The position numbers were made by a program, and so were the translations under genes. A model generated the notes under the pieces. That model was not told the DNA's origin. It made no database searches and saw only the letters and a program-made list of their open reading frames with translations. Positions 7,997-15,530 of a stretch of DNA of 16,153 bases are shown one piece after another. Each line of letters begins with the position of its first letter. Within the stretch, counting starts at the first letter, position 1. Source of the stretch: Rhodoferax sp. (lineage in GTDB: Bacteria > Pseudomonadota > Gammaproteobacteria > Burkholderiales > Burkholderiaceae_C); NCBI GenBank assembly GCA_029865675.1, contig JARXAU010000240.1, positions 1-16,153 on the forward strand, written 5' to 3'.

Positions 7997-9820
7997 ATGA
8001 GTAGCAAGCAAATCCGCAACATCGCCATCATCGCCCACGTTGACCATGGCAAAACCACCATGGTCGACCAGCTCCTGCGCCAGTCTGGCACCTTTGCCGA
8101 GCACGAAAAAGTGTTCGACACCGTGATGGACAACAACGCGATTGAAAAAGAGCGCGGCATCACGATTTTGGCCAAGAACTGCGCTGTGACCTGGGAAGGC
8201 ACGCACATCAACATCGTCGACACCCCCGGACACGCCGACTTTGGCGGCGAGGTGGAACGTGCCTTGAGCATGGTCGACGGCGTGGTGCTGCTGATCGACG
8301 CCCAAGAAGGCCCCATGCCGCAAACCCGTTTTGTGACCAAAAAGGCCTTGGCCTTGGGCCTCAAGCCCATTTTGGTGGTCAACAAGGTGGACAAGCCCGG
8401 TGCGCGCCCCGACTTCGTGGTCAACGCCGCCTTTGACTTGTTTGACAAGTTGGGCGCCACCGATGAGCAGCTCGACTTCCCCGTGGTTTACGCCTCGGGC
8501 ATCAACGGCTGGTCTTCGATGGTCGAGGGCGAGCCTGGTGAACAGTGGGGACCCGACATGTCGGCCCTGTTCAACACGGTCTTGTCGCACGTTCCCTCGC
8601 AAAAAGGCGACCCCGCCGCGCCGCTGCAATTGCAAATTTCCGCGCTCGACTTCTCCACCTTTGTGGGCCGCATCGGCGTAGGCCGTATCAGCCAGGGCAC
8701 GATCATGCCCATGATGGACGTGGTGGTGATGGAAGGCCCGGACGGTAAACCTATCAAGGGTCGTGTCAACCAGGTACTGACCTTCCAGGGCTTGGAGCGC
8801 GTACAAGCCACCGAGGCGGGACCCGGCGAGATTGTTCTTATCAACGGCATTGCCGATATCGGAATTGGTGTCACCATCACAGAAGTCGCCAACCCCGCGC
8901 CCTTGCCCATGCTCAAGGTGGATGAGCCCACGCTGACCATGAACTTTTGCGTCAACACCAGTCCGCTGGCCGGTCGCGAAGGCAAGTACGTCACCAGCCG
9001 CCAGATCTGGGACCGACTGCAAAAAGAGCTGCAACACAATGTGGCGCTGCGCGTCAAAGAAACCGACGAAGAGGGTATCTTTGAAGTGATGGGCCGTGGC
9101 GAATTGCACCTGACCATCCTGCTGGAAAACATGCGCCGCGAAGGCTACGAGCTGGCCGTGTCCAAGCCCCGCGTCGTGTTTCGCGATGTCAATGGCGACA
9201 AGCACGAGCCTATCGAGCTGGTGACTGCCGACATCGAGGAAACCCACCAGGGCGGCGTGATGCAAGCCCTGGGCGAGCGCAAGGGCGAGTTGGTGAACAT
9301 GGAGCCAGACGGCCGTGGTCGCGTGCGCTTGGAGTACCGCATTCCTGCACGGGGTCTGATTGGTTTTACCAATGAGTTTTTGAACTTGACGCGTGGTTCG
9401 GGTCTGATCTCCAACATCTTTGACCGCTACGAAGCGCACAAGGGCGACATTGGCGGGCGCAAAAATGGTGTGTTGATTTCCATGGACGCGGGTGAAATTT
9501 TCACCTACGCCTTGGGCAAACTTGACGATCGAGGCCGCATGTTTGTCAAGCCCAATGACCCGGTGTATGAAGGCATGATCGTGGGCATTCATAGCCGAGA
9601 CAACGACTTGGTTGTCAACGCCACGCGCACCAAGCAATTGACCAACTTCCGCGTCAGTGGCAAAGAAGATGCCACAAAAATTACCCCGCCGATTGACTGC
9701 ACCTTGGAGTACGGCGTGGAATTTATTGAGGATGACGAGCTGGTGGAAATCACGCCCAAGTCCATCCGCCTGCGCAAGCGCCACCTGACGGAAAGCGAGC
9801 GCAAGCGCGCAGGCCGCTAA
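7997..9820 (+). CDS. typA: Ribosome-associated translational GTPase BipA/TypA
   Basis: BipA (TypA) is a GTPase of the EF-G type that binds the ribosome and supports 50S assembly and stress adaptation. The 607-residue length matches the family. GTPase motifs are G1 AHVDHGKT (13-20), switch I ERGITI (52-57), G3 DTPGH (75-79) and G4 NKVD (129-132). Domain II follows, then the EF-G-like domains III and V, with RGELHLTILLENMRREGYE and YRIPARGLIGF. The C-terminal BipA-specific domain ends in a basic tail (RLRKRHLTESERKRAGR). The gap to truB is 47 nt, AT-rich and without a clear terminator, so read-through is plausible. A GAAAG stretch precedes the ATG. truB followed by typA is the usual order in Burkholderiales. 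Confidence 0.97.
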   Translation: MSSKQIRNIAIIAHVDHGKTTMVDQLLRQSGTFAEHEKVFDTVMDNNAIEKERGITILAKNCAVTWEGTHINIVDTPGHADFGGEVERALSMVDGVVLLIDAQEGPMPQTRFVTKKALALGLKPILVVNKVDKPGARPDFVVNAAFDLFDKLGATDEQLDFPVVYASGINGWSSMVEGEPGEQWGPDMSALFNTVLSHVPSQKGDPAAPLQLQISALDFSTFVGRIGVGRISQGTIMPMMDVVVMEGPDGKPIKGRVNQVLTFQGLERVQATEAGPGEIVLINGIADIGIGVTITEVANPAPLPMLKVDEPTLTMNFCVNTSPLAGREGKYVTSRQIWDRLQKELQHNVALRVKETDEEGIFEVMGRGELHLTILLENMRREGYELAVSKPRVVFRDVNGDKHEPIELVTADIEETHQGGVMQALGERKGELVNMEPDGRGRVRLEYRIPARGLIGFTNEFLNLTRGSGLISNIFDRYEAHKGDIGGRKNGVLISMDAGEIFTYALGKLDDRGRMFVKPNDPVYEGMIVGIHSRDNDLVVNATRTKQLTNFRVSGKEDATKITPPIDCTLEYGVEFIEDDELVEITPKSIRLRKRHLTESERKRAGR

Positions 9821-9854
9821 ACCGCTGAGTGGTCGGCGCTGGGCGGAAATGGCC

Positions 9855-9860
9855 TAGACT
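9855..9860 (+). promoter_or_regulatory. -10-like box TAGACT between typA and the CoA hydrolase gene
   Basis: TAGACT is an imperfect -10 box in GGCCTAGACTCCACCCGCA, which closely resembles GGCTAGAATCCACCCTCGCA upstream of livH. It lies 14 nt before a terminator-shaped hairpin. No convincing -35 is visible. Promoter activity is inferred only from this shared layout. Confidence 0.35.
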
Positions 9861-9874
9861 CCACCCGCACAATG

Positions 9875-9900
9875 CAGCGCCCCCTTGGGGCGCTGTTTTT
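9875..9900 (+). terminator. Intrinsic terminator downstream of typA
   Basis: CAGCGCCCC (9875-9883) and GGGGCGCTG (9887-9895) form a perfect 9-bp stem with a 3-nt loop, followed by TTTTTATTT from 9896. It lies 55 nt after the typA stop and ends just before the hydrolase gene. It most simply closes the typA transcript. Confidence 0.8.
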
Positions 9901-9952
9901 ATTTGGATTCAATGCGGCCCTGCCCACGCCGCGATGCGAAAGGTTTTGCAGC

Positions 9953-11050
9953 ATGTGCGAGTTTTTGATCACCGAAGTTCGCGGCCAAGTGGGCCTTATC
10001 ACCTTGAACCGGCCCAAGGCGCTTAACGCCTTGAATCTGGACATGGTGCGCGGCTTGGCGCGCGCGCTGCTGGCCTGGGAGCACGACCCGGCGATCCAGG
10101 CCGTTGCGATTCGCGGCACCAGCAAGCTGGGCAACTTTGGCGGCTTTTGCGCCGGTGGCGACATCCGCTTTTTCCATCAAGCAGCCTTGGGTGGCGACCC
10201 GGCGCTGGAAGACTTTTTCACCGAAGAGTACGCGCTCAACTACCTGATTCACCGCTATCCCAAGCCCTATATCGCTTTCATGGACGGCATCGTCATGGGC
10301 GGGGGCATGGGCATCAGCCAGGGAACGCGCTACCGCTTGGTCACCGACAACACCAAAATGGCCATGCCCGAGACGCACATCGGCCTGTTCCCGGACGTGG
10401 GCGGGGGCTATTTCTTAAGCCGCTGCCCCGGCAGCACCGGTGAATGGCTGGCCTTGACGGGCGCAGTGCTCAATGCCCAGGGGGCTATTGAGTTGGGCCT
10501 CGCCGACCACTGTCTGGATGCGAGTCGCCTGGACGCCGCATGGGAAGCCTTGGGCACATTGGCTTGGGGCGCCCCGCAAGGGGTGGCGCCGTGGCTGGCT
10601 GAATTTGTTGTGAAGCCCGAGGCGGCCAGCGGCGCGGCGCGGGAGGACATTGAGCGGATTTTCTCCCTCCAGTCGGTGCCTGACATGCTGCACGCGCTGG
10701 AGGCGGCAAGCGACGGCTGGAGCCAGCACACTGCGGCCACCCTGCGCCATCGTTCGCCCCTCATGCTGCACGTGGCGCTGGAGCAGGTGCGCCGCGCCCG
10801 GAGCATGGGCTTGGCAGACGACTTGCGCATGGAGCGGGACATGGTGCGCCATTGCTTCCAGACCGCGCACTTGGGGCGCAGCGGCGCGGCAAGTGAAACC
10901 GTGGAAGGCATCCGCGCCCTGGCCGTGGACAAAGACCATCAGCCGCGCTGGAACCCGATGCGGGTGGAAGACGTGACGCCCGAAATGGTGGCGCCGTTCT
11001 TTGTCAGCCCTTGGCCATTCCATGCGCATCCTCTGCGCGCGCTGGATTGA
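9953..11050 (+). CDS. 3-hydroxyisobutyryl-CoA hydrolase / enoyl-CoA hydratase-isomerase family protein
   Basis: The 365-residue protein belongs to the crotonase superfamily, in the longer HIBCH-like branch whose characterised members release 3-hydroxyisobutyrate from its CoA ester in valine degradation. It shows LNRPKALNALN (18-28), the oxyanion-hole strand GFCAGGDIR (64-72), and MGGGMGIS (115-122). MPETHIGLFPDVGGGYFLSR (138-157) carries the two acidic residues Glu140 and Asp148, equivalent to the family's catalytic pair. The C-terminal ALAVDKDHQPRWNP segment is characteristic of this branch. The ATG at 9953 is chosen over an in-frame ATG at 9872, which lies inside the upstream hairpin. GAAAGG (9938-9943) stands 9 nt before the chosen ATG. 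It stands alone between typA and convergent smpB. Substrate could be another short hydroxyacyl-CoA or enoyl-CoA. Confidence 0.85.
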   Translation: MCEFLITEVRGQVGLITLNRPKALNALNLDMVRGLARALLAWEHDPAIQAVAIRGTSKLGNFGGFCAGGDIRFFHQAALGGDPALEDFFTEEYALNYLIHRYPKPYIAFMDGIVMGGGMGISQGTRYRLVTDNTKMAMPETHIGLFPDVGGGYFLSRCPGSTGEWLALTGAVLNAQGAIELGLADHCLDASRLDAAWEALGTLAWGAPQGVAPWLAEFVVKPEAASGAAREDIERIFSLQSVPDMLHALEAASDGWSQHTAATLRHRSPLMLHVALEQVRRARSMGLADDLRMERDMVRHCFQTAHLGRSGAASETVEGIRALAVDKDHQPRWNPMRVEDVTPEMVAPFFVSPWPFHAHPLRALD

Positions 11051-11089
11051 GACGGCGAGCGCCGCCGCTGGGCCTTTCGCCCTTAACCT

Positions 11090-11136
11090 GGAAGAACTTT
11101 CATGGCTGGGGGTGCAGCGCACCTTCATGAAAGTTA
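11090..11136 (-). repeat. 47-nt hairpin element, copy 1, starting on the smpB stop codon
   Basis: Read on the minus strand the element begins TAACTTTCATG, where TAA is the smpB stop, and ends TGAAAGTTCTTCC. An outer 10-bp stem, AACTTTCATG/CATGAAAGTT (11126-11135/11095-11104), encloses an inner 5-bp stem GGTGC/GCACC. It matches the element after livG at 37 of 47 positions with no gap. It has no T-run, so it is not a standard intrinsic terminator. It fills the 83-nt gap between convergent smpB and the hydrolase gene, where no other clear terminator is seen. Confidence 0.8.
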
Positions 11137-11607
11137 GCGGTGGTGCACCTTCATGGCGCGCTCCACCTCGCGCTTGCCTTCGCGGTCTTTGATGGTGTCG
11201 CGCTTGTCGTGCTCGGCTTTGCCTTTGGCCAGGGCAATTTCGCACTTGATCTTGCCGGTCTTCCAATGCAGGTTGATAGGCACCAGGGTGTAGCCTTTTT
11301 GCTCTACCTTGCCGATCAGGCGCTCAATTTCCGCCTTGTGCATCAGCAACTTTTTGGTGCGCACCTTGTCCGGGCTGATGTGGCTGGACGCGGTGTGGAG
11401 CGGGTTGATTTGCAAGCCAATCAAAAACAGCTCTTGGTTGCGCACCACCACGTAGCCGTCGGTGAGTTGCACCTTGCCTTCGCGCAGCGACTTCACCTCC
11501 CAACCTTCGAGCACCAAGCCGGCCTCGAAGCGCTCTTCGAAAAAGTAGTTGTAAGCGGCCTTTTTGTTGTCGGCGATGCGGGAAGCGGTATCGGGTTTTT
11601 TGGCCAT
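11134..11607 (-). CDS. smpB: SsrA (tmRNA)-binding protein SmpB
   Basis: SmpB binds tmRNA and brings it to ribosomes stalled at the end of broken mRNAs, starting trans-translation. The 157-residue protein has the OB-fold core NKKAAYNYFFEERFEAGLVL (14-33), WEVKSLREGKVQL (36-48), NPLHTASSH and RTKKLLMHKAEI. It ends with the basic C-terminal tail KGKAEHDKRDTIKDRE (128-143) that enters the decoding site. The ATG at 11607 gives the usual MAKKPDT start; an upstream in-frame TTG at 11640 would add 11 atypical residues. No Shine-Dalgarno is present; the preceding minus-strand bases are a pyrimidine run (CCTCTCCCCC). It is divergent from ratA with 68 nt between the start codons, an arrangement also found in E. 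coli. Confidence 0.97.
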   Translation of the reverse strand: MAKKPDTASRIADNKKAAYNYFFEERFEAGLVLEGWEVKSLREGKVQLTDGYVVVRNQELFLIGLQINPLHTASSHISPDKVRTKKLLMHKAEIERLIGKVEQKGYTLVPINLHWKTGKIKCEIALAKGKAEHDKRDTIKDREGKREVERAMKVHHR

Positions 11608-11652
11608 GGGGGAGAGGTGGGGACTAAAGACAGTTTCCAAACAGAGCGTGAC

Positions 11653-11658
11653 TACAAT
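11653..11658 (+). promoter_or_regulatory. Putative -10 box (TACAAT) for ratA-rnfH
   Basis: TACAAT is a five-of-six match to the -10 consensus and ends 17 nt before the ratA ATG. Transcription would start about 10 nt before the start codon, giving a very short leader with no ribosome binding site. No clear -35 is visible in the 68-nt divergent gap. Confidence 0.5.
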
Positions 11659-11675
11659 CCCGCACCTCCCATTCT

Positions 11676-12119
11676 ATGAAAACCGTCCAAAAGTCCGTTC
11701 TGCTTTGGTACAGCCCGCAGGAAATGTACGCGCTGGTAACCGATGTCGACAAATATCCCCAGTTTTTGCCTTGGTGCGACCGTGCAGCCGTTTTGAGCCG
11801 GGATGAAAGCGGCGTGACCGCCGAAGTGGGCATCGCATTTGGCGGCATCCACCAGTCATTTACCACCCGCAATACGCACAACGCGCCCAGCCAAGTGGGC
11901 ATGGCGCTGGTCAAAGGTCCGTTTTCACAGCTGGATGGGCAGTGGAGCTTTTTGCCGGTGGGTGACGGATCACAACGGGCCTGCAAGGTGGAACTCTCTT
12001 TGCACTATGGCTTTGACAGCGCGGTCCTGAGTCGTCTGGTGGGGCCGGTGTTTGACAAGATTGCCGCGACGCTGGTCGATGCCTTTGTCAAGCGCGCGCG
12101 CCAGGTGTATGGCGAGTGA
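11676..12119 (+). CDS. ratA: RatA/COQ10-type START-domain protein
   Basis: The 147-residue protein belongs to the COQ10/RatA branch of the START (helix-grip) superfamily. Family marks are the N-terminal VLLWYSPQEMYALVTDVDKYPQFLPWC (read as YSPQEMYALV 12-21 and DVDKYPQFLPWC 23-34), FTTRNT in the mid-part, and the C-terminal helix KIAATLVDAFVKRARQVYG. In E. coli RatA was described as binding 50S subunits and blocking 70S formation. Eukaryotic relatives bind ubiquinone, so either role is possible and the toxin name should be used with care. The leader is very short and lacks a Shine-Dalgarno. rnfH overlaps its end by 11 nt. Confidence 0.92.
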   Translation: MKTVQKSVLLWYSPQEMYALVTDVDKYPQFLPWCDRAAVLSRDESGVTAEVGIAFGGIHQSFTTRNTHNAPSQVGMALVKGPFSQLDGQWSFLPVGDGSQRACKVELSLHYGFDSAVLSRLVGPVFDKIAATLVDAFVKRARQVYGE

Positions 12120-12468
12120 GCCTGGCGGTAGCGTGCACATCACGGTTACTGTGGTGTTCAGCGCCGCGCCCCGCACCGTGCAAGAAGTGAACATTCGCGT
12201 TCCATTTGGAAGCCGTGTCGTTGACGTGCTGGCACAGGCTGCACCTGAAATGGGCATCAGCGTGGCACAACTTCAGGGCTTAGACCTCGGTGTGTGGGGC
12301 AAAAAAGTGGGAATAAATCACCTACTGTTGGATACCGATCGTTTGGAGCTGTATCGCGCGCTCACGGTGGATCCCAAAGTGGCACGCCGCGCGCGCTTTG
12401 TGCGCCAGGGCGCGAAATCTGCTGGATTGTTCGCCAAACGACGTACCAACAGCAAAGCGGGTTACTGA
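12109..12468 (+). CDS. rnfH: RnfH family ubiquitin-like protein (RatB, UPF0125)
   Basis: This is a small beta-grasp protein of the RnfH/UPF0125 family with no firmly established biochemical role. In some bacteria it is encoded with rnf electron-transport genes; in E. coli it sits next to ratA as ratB, as here. Recognisable parts are VQEVNIRVPFGSRVVDVLAQA (read as VPFGSRVVDVLAQA 31-44), the helix and turn before VGINHLLLDTDRLELYRALT (67-86) and VDPKVARRARFVRQ (87-100). A basic tail of about 19 residues follows. The ATG at 12109 overlaps the ratA end and suits translational coupling. A GTG at 12133 is an alternative that would remove eight poorly conserved residues. Confidence 0.88.
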   Translation: MASEPGGSVHITVTVVFSAAPRTVQEVNIRVPFGSRVVDVLAQAAPEMGISVAQLQGLDLGVWGKKVGINHLLLDTDRLELYRALTVDPKVARRARFVRQGAKSAGLFAKRRTNSKAGY

Positions 12469-12560
12469 GCGCGTTTGCGCCGCAGTGCCTAAGGGGTGTA
12501 GGCCGAGGAACCCACGCTACCGCCGAAACTCCGAGCGCGCAAGCGGCTAACGCGGGTGGC

Positions 12561-12566
12561 TAGAAT
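12561..12566 (+). promoter_or_regulatory. Putative -10 box (TAGAAT) ahead of livHMGF
   Basis: TAGAAT differs from the -10 consensus at one position. It lies in the 227-nt gap between rnfH and livH within GGCTAGAATCCACCCTCGCA. A start near 12573 would give a leader of about 120 nt that begins almost at the following hairpin. No recognisable -35 is seen at normal spacing. Confidence 0.45.
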
Positions 12567-12580
12567 CCACCCTCGCATTG

Positions 12581-12619
12581 ATCGGCGGCCCCGAAACCCT
12601 CGGGGCTGGCCGATTTTTT
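12581..12619 (+). terminator. Terminator-shaped hairpin between rnfH and livH
   Basis: ATCGGCGGCCCCGA (12581-12594) pairs with TCGGGGCTGGCCGAT (12600-12614) around a 5-nt loop, with one G-U pair and one bulged G, followed by six T (12614-12619). It may end the ratA-rnfH transcript, 113 nt after the rnfH stop. Because it lies downstream of the TAGAAT box, it may instead act as an attenuator for livHMGF. Confidence 0.75.
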
Positions 12620-12695
12620 GCCATCAATGGTGTGACACTGCGAGTGGTCATGGCCAAGTCCGTTCACACACAAGAACTTTGCGAAAAGGTTTGCA

Positions 12696-13625
12696 ATGGA
12701 TATTTTTATACAGCAGGTTATCAACGGCTTGGTGCTCGGCAGCATGTATGCGCTCATTGCGCTGGGCTACACCATGGTGTACGGCATCATTAACCTGATC
12801 AATTTCGCCCATGGCGAGGTGATGATGGTGGGAGCGCTCACTAGCTGGTCCATCATTGGGCTGATGCAGGAGTCCATGCCCGGCACGCCCGGTTTCGTGA
12901 TTTTGATCATCGCTTTGTTGATCGCCTGTGTGGTTGCCGCTTCGCTCAACTTTGTGATTGAGAAGGTGGCCTACCGGCCCCTGCGCAATAGCCCCAAGCT
13001 CGCGCCCCTGATCACCGCCATCGGCATGTCCATCTTGCTGCAAACGCTGGCCATGATTATTTGGAAGCCCAATTACAAGTCCTACCCCACTTTGTTGCCC
13101 AACACCCCGATTGACATTGCAGGCGCGGTCATCACCCCTACCCAGGTGATGATTTTGGGCTTTACCGCCGTCTCACTGGCGGTGCTGATGTGGCTGGTCA
13201 ACTACACCAAGCTCGGCCGCGCCATGCGTGCCACAGCCGAGAACCCGCGCGTGGCAGGCCTTATGGGCGTTAAGCCCGATGTGGTGATTTCTGCCACCTT
13301 TGTGATTGGCGCCGTATTGGCGGCCATCGCTGGCGTGATGTATGCGTCCAACTACGGCACCGCGCAGCACGCCATGGGCTTTTTGCCCGGCCTCAAAGCG
13401 TTTACGGCGGCGGTGTTTGGCGGTATCGGCAATCTGGGCGGCGCGGTAGTGGGGGCGCTTTTGCTGGGCTTGATTGAGTCTATTGGCGCGGGCTATATCG
13501 GCGCGCTCACCGGTGGTGTGCTGGGCAGCCATTACTCCGACATTTTTGCCTTTATCGTGCTCATTGTGGTGCTGACCTTGCGCCCCTCAGGCCTGCTAGG
13601 CGAACGTGTGGCCGACCGCGCCTAA
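12696..13625 (+). CDS. livH: Branched-chain amino acid ABC transporter permease LivH
   Basis: LivH is one of the two inner-membrane permeases of the high-affinity leucine/isoleucine/valine import complex. The 309-residue protein is highly hydrophobic with about eight membrane segments. It starts with the family hallmark VINGLVLGSMYALIALGYTM (8-27), followed by INFAHGEVMMVGA (35-47). The cytoplasmic loop GRAMRATAENPRVAGLMGV (174-192) is the EAA-like contact site for the ATPase. AAVFGGIGNLGGAVVGALLLG follows near the C-terminus (read as two blocks, FGGIGNLGGA and VVGALLLG). AAAAGG-type ribosome binding site (12684-12689) lies 6 nt before ATG. It is the first gene of livHMGF. Liv-type permeases also serve paralogous transporters for urea or aromatic acids, so the substrate is inferred. 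Confidence 0.93.
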   Translation: MDIFIQQVINGLVLGSMYALIALGYTMVYGIINLINFAHGEVMMVGALTSWSIIGLMQESMPGTPGFVILIIALLIACVVAASLNFVIEKVAYRPLRNSPKLAPLITAIGMSILLQTLAMIIWKPNYKSYPTLLPNTPIDIAGAVITPTQVMILGFTAVSLAVLMWLVNYTKLGRAMRATAENPRVAGLMGVKPDVVISATFVIGAVLAAIAGVMYASNYGTAQHAMGFLPGLKAFTAAVFGGIGNLGGAVVGALLLGLIESIGAGYIGALTGGVLGSHYSDIFAFIVLIVVLTLRPSGLLGERVADRA

Positions 13626-13635
13626 GGAGAAACCC

Positions 13636-14724
13636 ATGAAACAACAACAAAGATTTTTTCTTTTTGCGCTGGCCGCGCTGGCGCTGCTGGTCTTGCCCAT
13701 GGGTTTGCAGCAGTTTGGCAACGCCTGGGTGCGCATTGCCGATATGGCGCTGCTCTACGTGCTGCTGGCCGTGGGCCTGAACATCGTCGTGGGTTACGCT
13801 GGTTTGCTCGACCTCGGGTACGTGGCCTTTTTTGCCATTGGCGCGTATTCCTACGGTCTGTTGAACTCACCGCAGCTGGTGGAGACTTTCCCGGTCTTGT
13901 TGACGATGTTTCCGCAGGGACTGCATTCGCCCATCTGGCTTGCGCTCCCCTTGGCAGCGGGTCTGGCTGGCATATTGGGCGTGTTGCTAGGCGCACCCAC
14001 TTTGCGCCTGCGCGGCGACTATTTGGCCATCGTGACCCTGGGTTTTGGCGAAATCATCCGCGTGTTTTTGAACAACCTGGACAACCCGATCAATATTACC
14101 AACGGCCCCAAGGGGGTCAGCCAAATCGACTCCCTGCATTTCTTTGGTTTTGATTTGGGCAAAAAGCTGGTGGTCGGTGGTTTTGAGTTTGCATCCGTGT
14201 CGCTGTACTACTACCTGTTCTTGGCCTTGGTGCTGCTCAGCGTGTTGATATCGCACCGGCTGGAGGTCTCGCGCATTGGCCGGGCGTGGATGGCTATCCG
14301 GGAGGACGAGATCGCAGCCAAGGCCATGGGCATCAACACCCGCAACCTCAAGCTCACCGCCTTTGGCATGGGTGCCACCTTTGGCGGCGTCTCGGGTGCG
14401 TTGTTTGCGTCCCTTCAGGGGTTCATCTCGCCTGAGTCGTTTAGTTTGATGGAGTCGGTGATGATTGTGGCCATGGTTGTGCTCGGTGGCGTGGGCCACT
14501 TGCCGGGCGTGATCTTGGGTGCGGTGCTCTTGTCGGCCTTGCCTGAGGTGCTGCGCTATGTGGCAGGGGATTTGCAGATCATGACGGGCGGGCGGCTGGA
14601 CGCGTCTATTCTGCGCCAGCTGCTTATCGCCTTGGCCATGGTCACCGTCATGCTGATGCGTCCGCGCGGCCTGTGGCCCACGCCTGAGCACGGCAAAAAC
14701 TTGCCCCCGGCGGCCAAAGCCTGA
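13636..14724 (+). CDS. livM: Branched-chain amino acid ABC transporter permease LivM
   Basis: LivM is the second permease of the importer. The 362-residue membrane protein has a hydrophobic N-terminus and the family motif LNIVVGYAGLLDLGYVAFFA (48-67). LRLRGDYLAIVTLGFGEIIR (123-142) follows, then the EAA-like loop GRAWMAIREDEIAAKAMGIN (215-234). The ATG at 13636 has a strong AAGGAG 6-11 nt upstream. An in-frame GTG at 13606 would overlap livH and add ten residues of unlikely sequence. livH ends 10 nt before this start, so the two permeases are made together. Confidence 0.95.
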   Translation: MKQQQRFFLFALAALALLVLPMGLQQFGNAWVRIADMALLYVLLAVGLNIVVGYAGLLDLGYVAFFAIGAYSYGLLNSPQLVETFPVLLTMFPQGLHSPIWLALPLAAGLAGILGVLLGAPTLRLRGDYLAIVTLGFGEIIRVFLNNLDNPINITNGPKGVSQIDSLHFFGFDLGKKLVVGGFEFASVSLYYYLFLALVLLSVLISHRLEVSRIGRAWMAIREDEIAAKAMGINTRNLKLTAFGMGATFGGVSGALFASLQGFISPESFSLMESVMIVAMVVLGGVGHLPGVILGAVLLSALPEVLRYVAGDLQIMTGGRLDASILRQLLIALAMVTVMLMRPRGLWPTPEHGKNLPPAAKA

Positions 14725-14735
14725 TTGGATCGACC

Positions 14736-15530
14736 ATGACAGACCTTAAAAACCCAACAAGCAAAGACACCGTTCTCAACGTTTCGGGCGTGTCGAAGCG
14801 TTTTGGCGGCCTCCAAGCCCTGAGCGATGTCGGCATCAAGATAGAGCGCGGCCAGGTCTACGGCCTGATCGGCCCCAACGGCGCGGGCAAAACGACCTTC
14901 TTTAATGTCTTGACCGGTTTGTATACGCCCGACAGTGGCTCGTTTCAGCTGGCGGGCAAGTCCTACCAACCCACGGCGGTGCACACCGTGGCTAAGGCGG
15001 GCATTGCGCGCACCTTTCAAAACATTCGCCTGTTTGCCGAAATGACCGCGCTGGAAAACGTGATGGTCGGGCGCCACATCCGCACCCACTCAGGCCTGCT
15101 GGGTGCCATGTTCCGTACGTCTGCCTTCAAGGCCGAGGAAGCGGCGATTGCCCATCGCTCGCGCGAGCTGCTGGAGTACGTGGGCATAGCCAAATTTGCC
15201 GACTACAAGGCCCGCACCCTGAGCTACGGCGATCAGCGTCGCCTAGAGATTGCCCGCGCCCTGGCCACCGATCCGCAACTTATTGCGCTTGACGAACCGG
15301 CGGCGGGCATGAACGCCACAGAGAAAGTGATGCTGCGCGAGCTGATAGACCGCATCCGCAACGACAACCGCACGATTTTGCTGATTGAGCACGACGTGAA
15401 ACTGGTCATGGGCCTGTGCGACCGCGTCACGGTGCTGGACTACGGCAAGCAAATTGCCGAAGGCACGCCCGCCGAGGTACAGAAGAACGACAAAGTGATC
15501 GAGGCCTATTTGGGCACCAGCGGCCACTGA
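14736..15530 (+). CDS. livG: Branched-chain amino acid ABC transporter ATP-binding protein LivG
   Basis: LivG is one of two cytoplasmic ATPases that drive the importer. The 264-residue protein has Walker A GPNGAGKTT (46-54), the Q-loop region TFQNIRLF (93-100), the ABC signature LSYGDQRRLEIARAL (162-176), Walker B LIALDEP (182-188), and the H-loop His219 in LIEHD. LSYG in place of LSGG is normal for LivG; the Asp after it, where Gln or Glu is more usual, is a small variation. The C-terminal segment GTPAEVQKNDKVIEAYLG is the common LivG ending. Only a weak GGA lies 7 nt before the ATG. The stop codon forms the first bases of a 47-nt hairpin element that separates livG from livF. Confidence 0.96.
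   Translation: MTDLKNPTSKDTVLNVSGVSKRFGGLQALSDVGIKIERGQVYGLIGPNGAGKTTFFNVLTGLYTPDSGSFQLAGKSYQPTAVHTVAKAGIARTFQNIRLFAEMTALENVMVGRHIRTHSGLLGAMFRTSAFKAEEAAIAHRSRELLEYVGIAKFADYKARTLSYGDQRRLEIARALATDPQLIALDEPAAGMNATEKVMLRELIDRIRNDNRTILLIEHDVKLVMGLCDRVTVLDYGKQIAEGTPAEVQKNDKVIEAYLGTSGH

Noticed and set aside
7946..9784. Open frame of about 612 codons on the minus strand opposite typA
   Set aside because: It mirrors the codon bias of typA and reads as His/Val/Gly-rich sequence with no recognisable domain; typA has full GTPase motifs on the other strand.
9872..9952. Upstream in-frame ATG for the CoA hydrolase gene
   Set aside because: It would start inside the typA terminator hairpin and add 27 residues unlike the family; the ATG at 9953 has a good ribosome binding site and matches the family start.
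11608..11640. Upstream TTG start of smpB
   Set aside because: It adds residues unlike other SmpB proteins and has no ribosome binding site either; the ATG at 11607 gives the familiar MAKKPDT start.
13606..13635. Upstream GTG start for livM overlapping livH
   Set aside because: The ATG at 13636 has a strong AAGGAG site and starts directly at the hydrophobic N-terminus.
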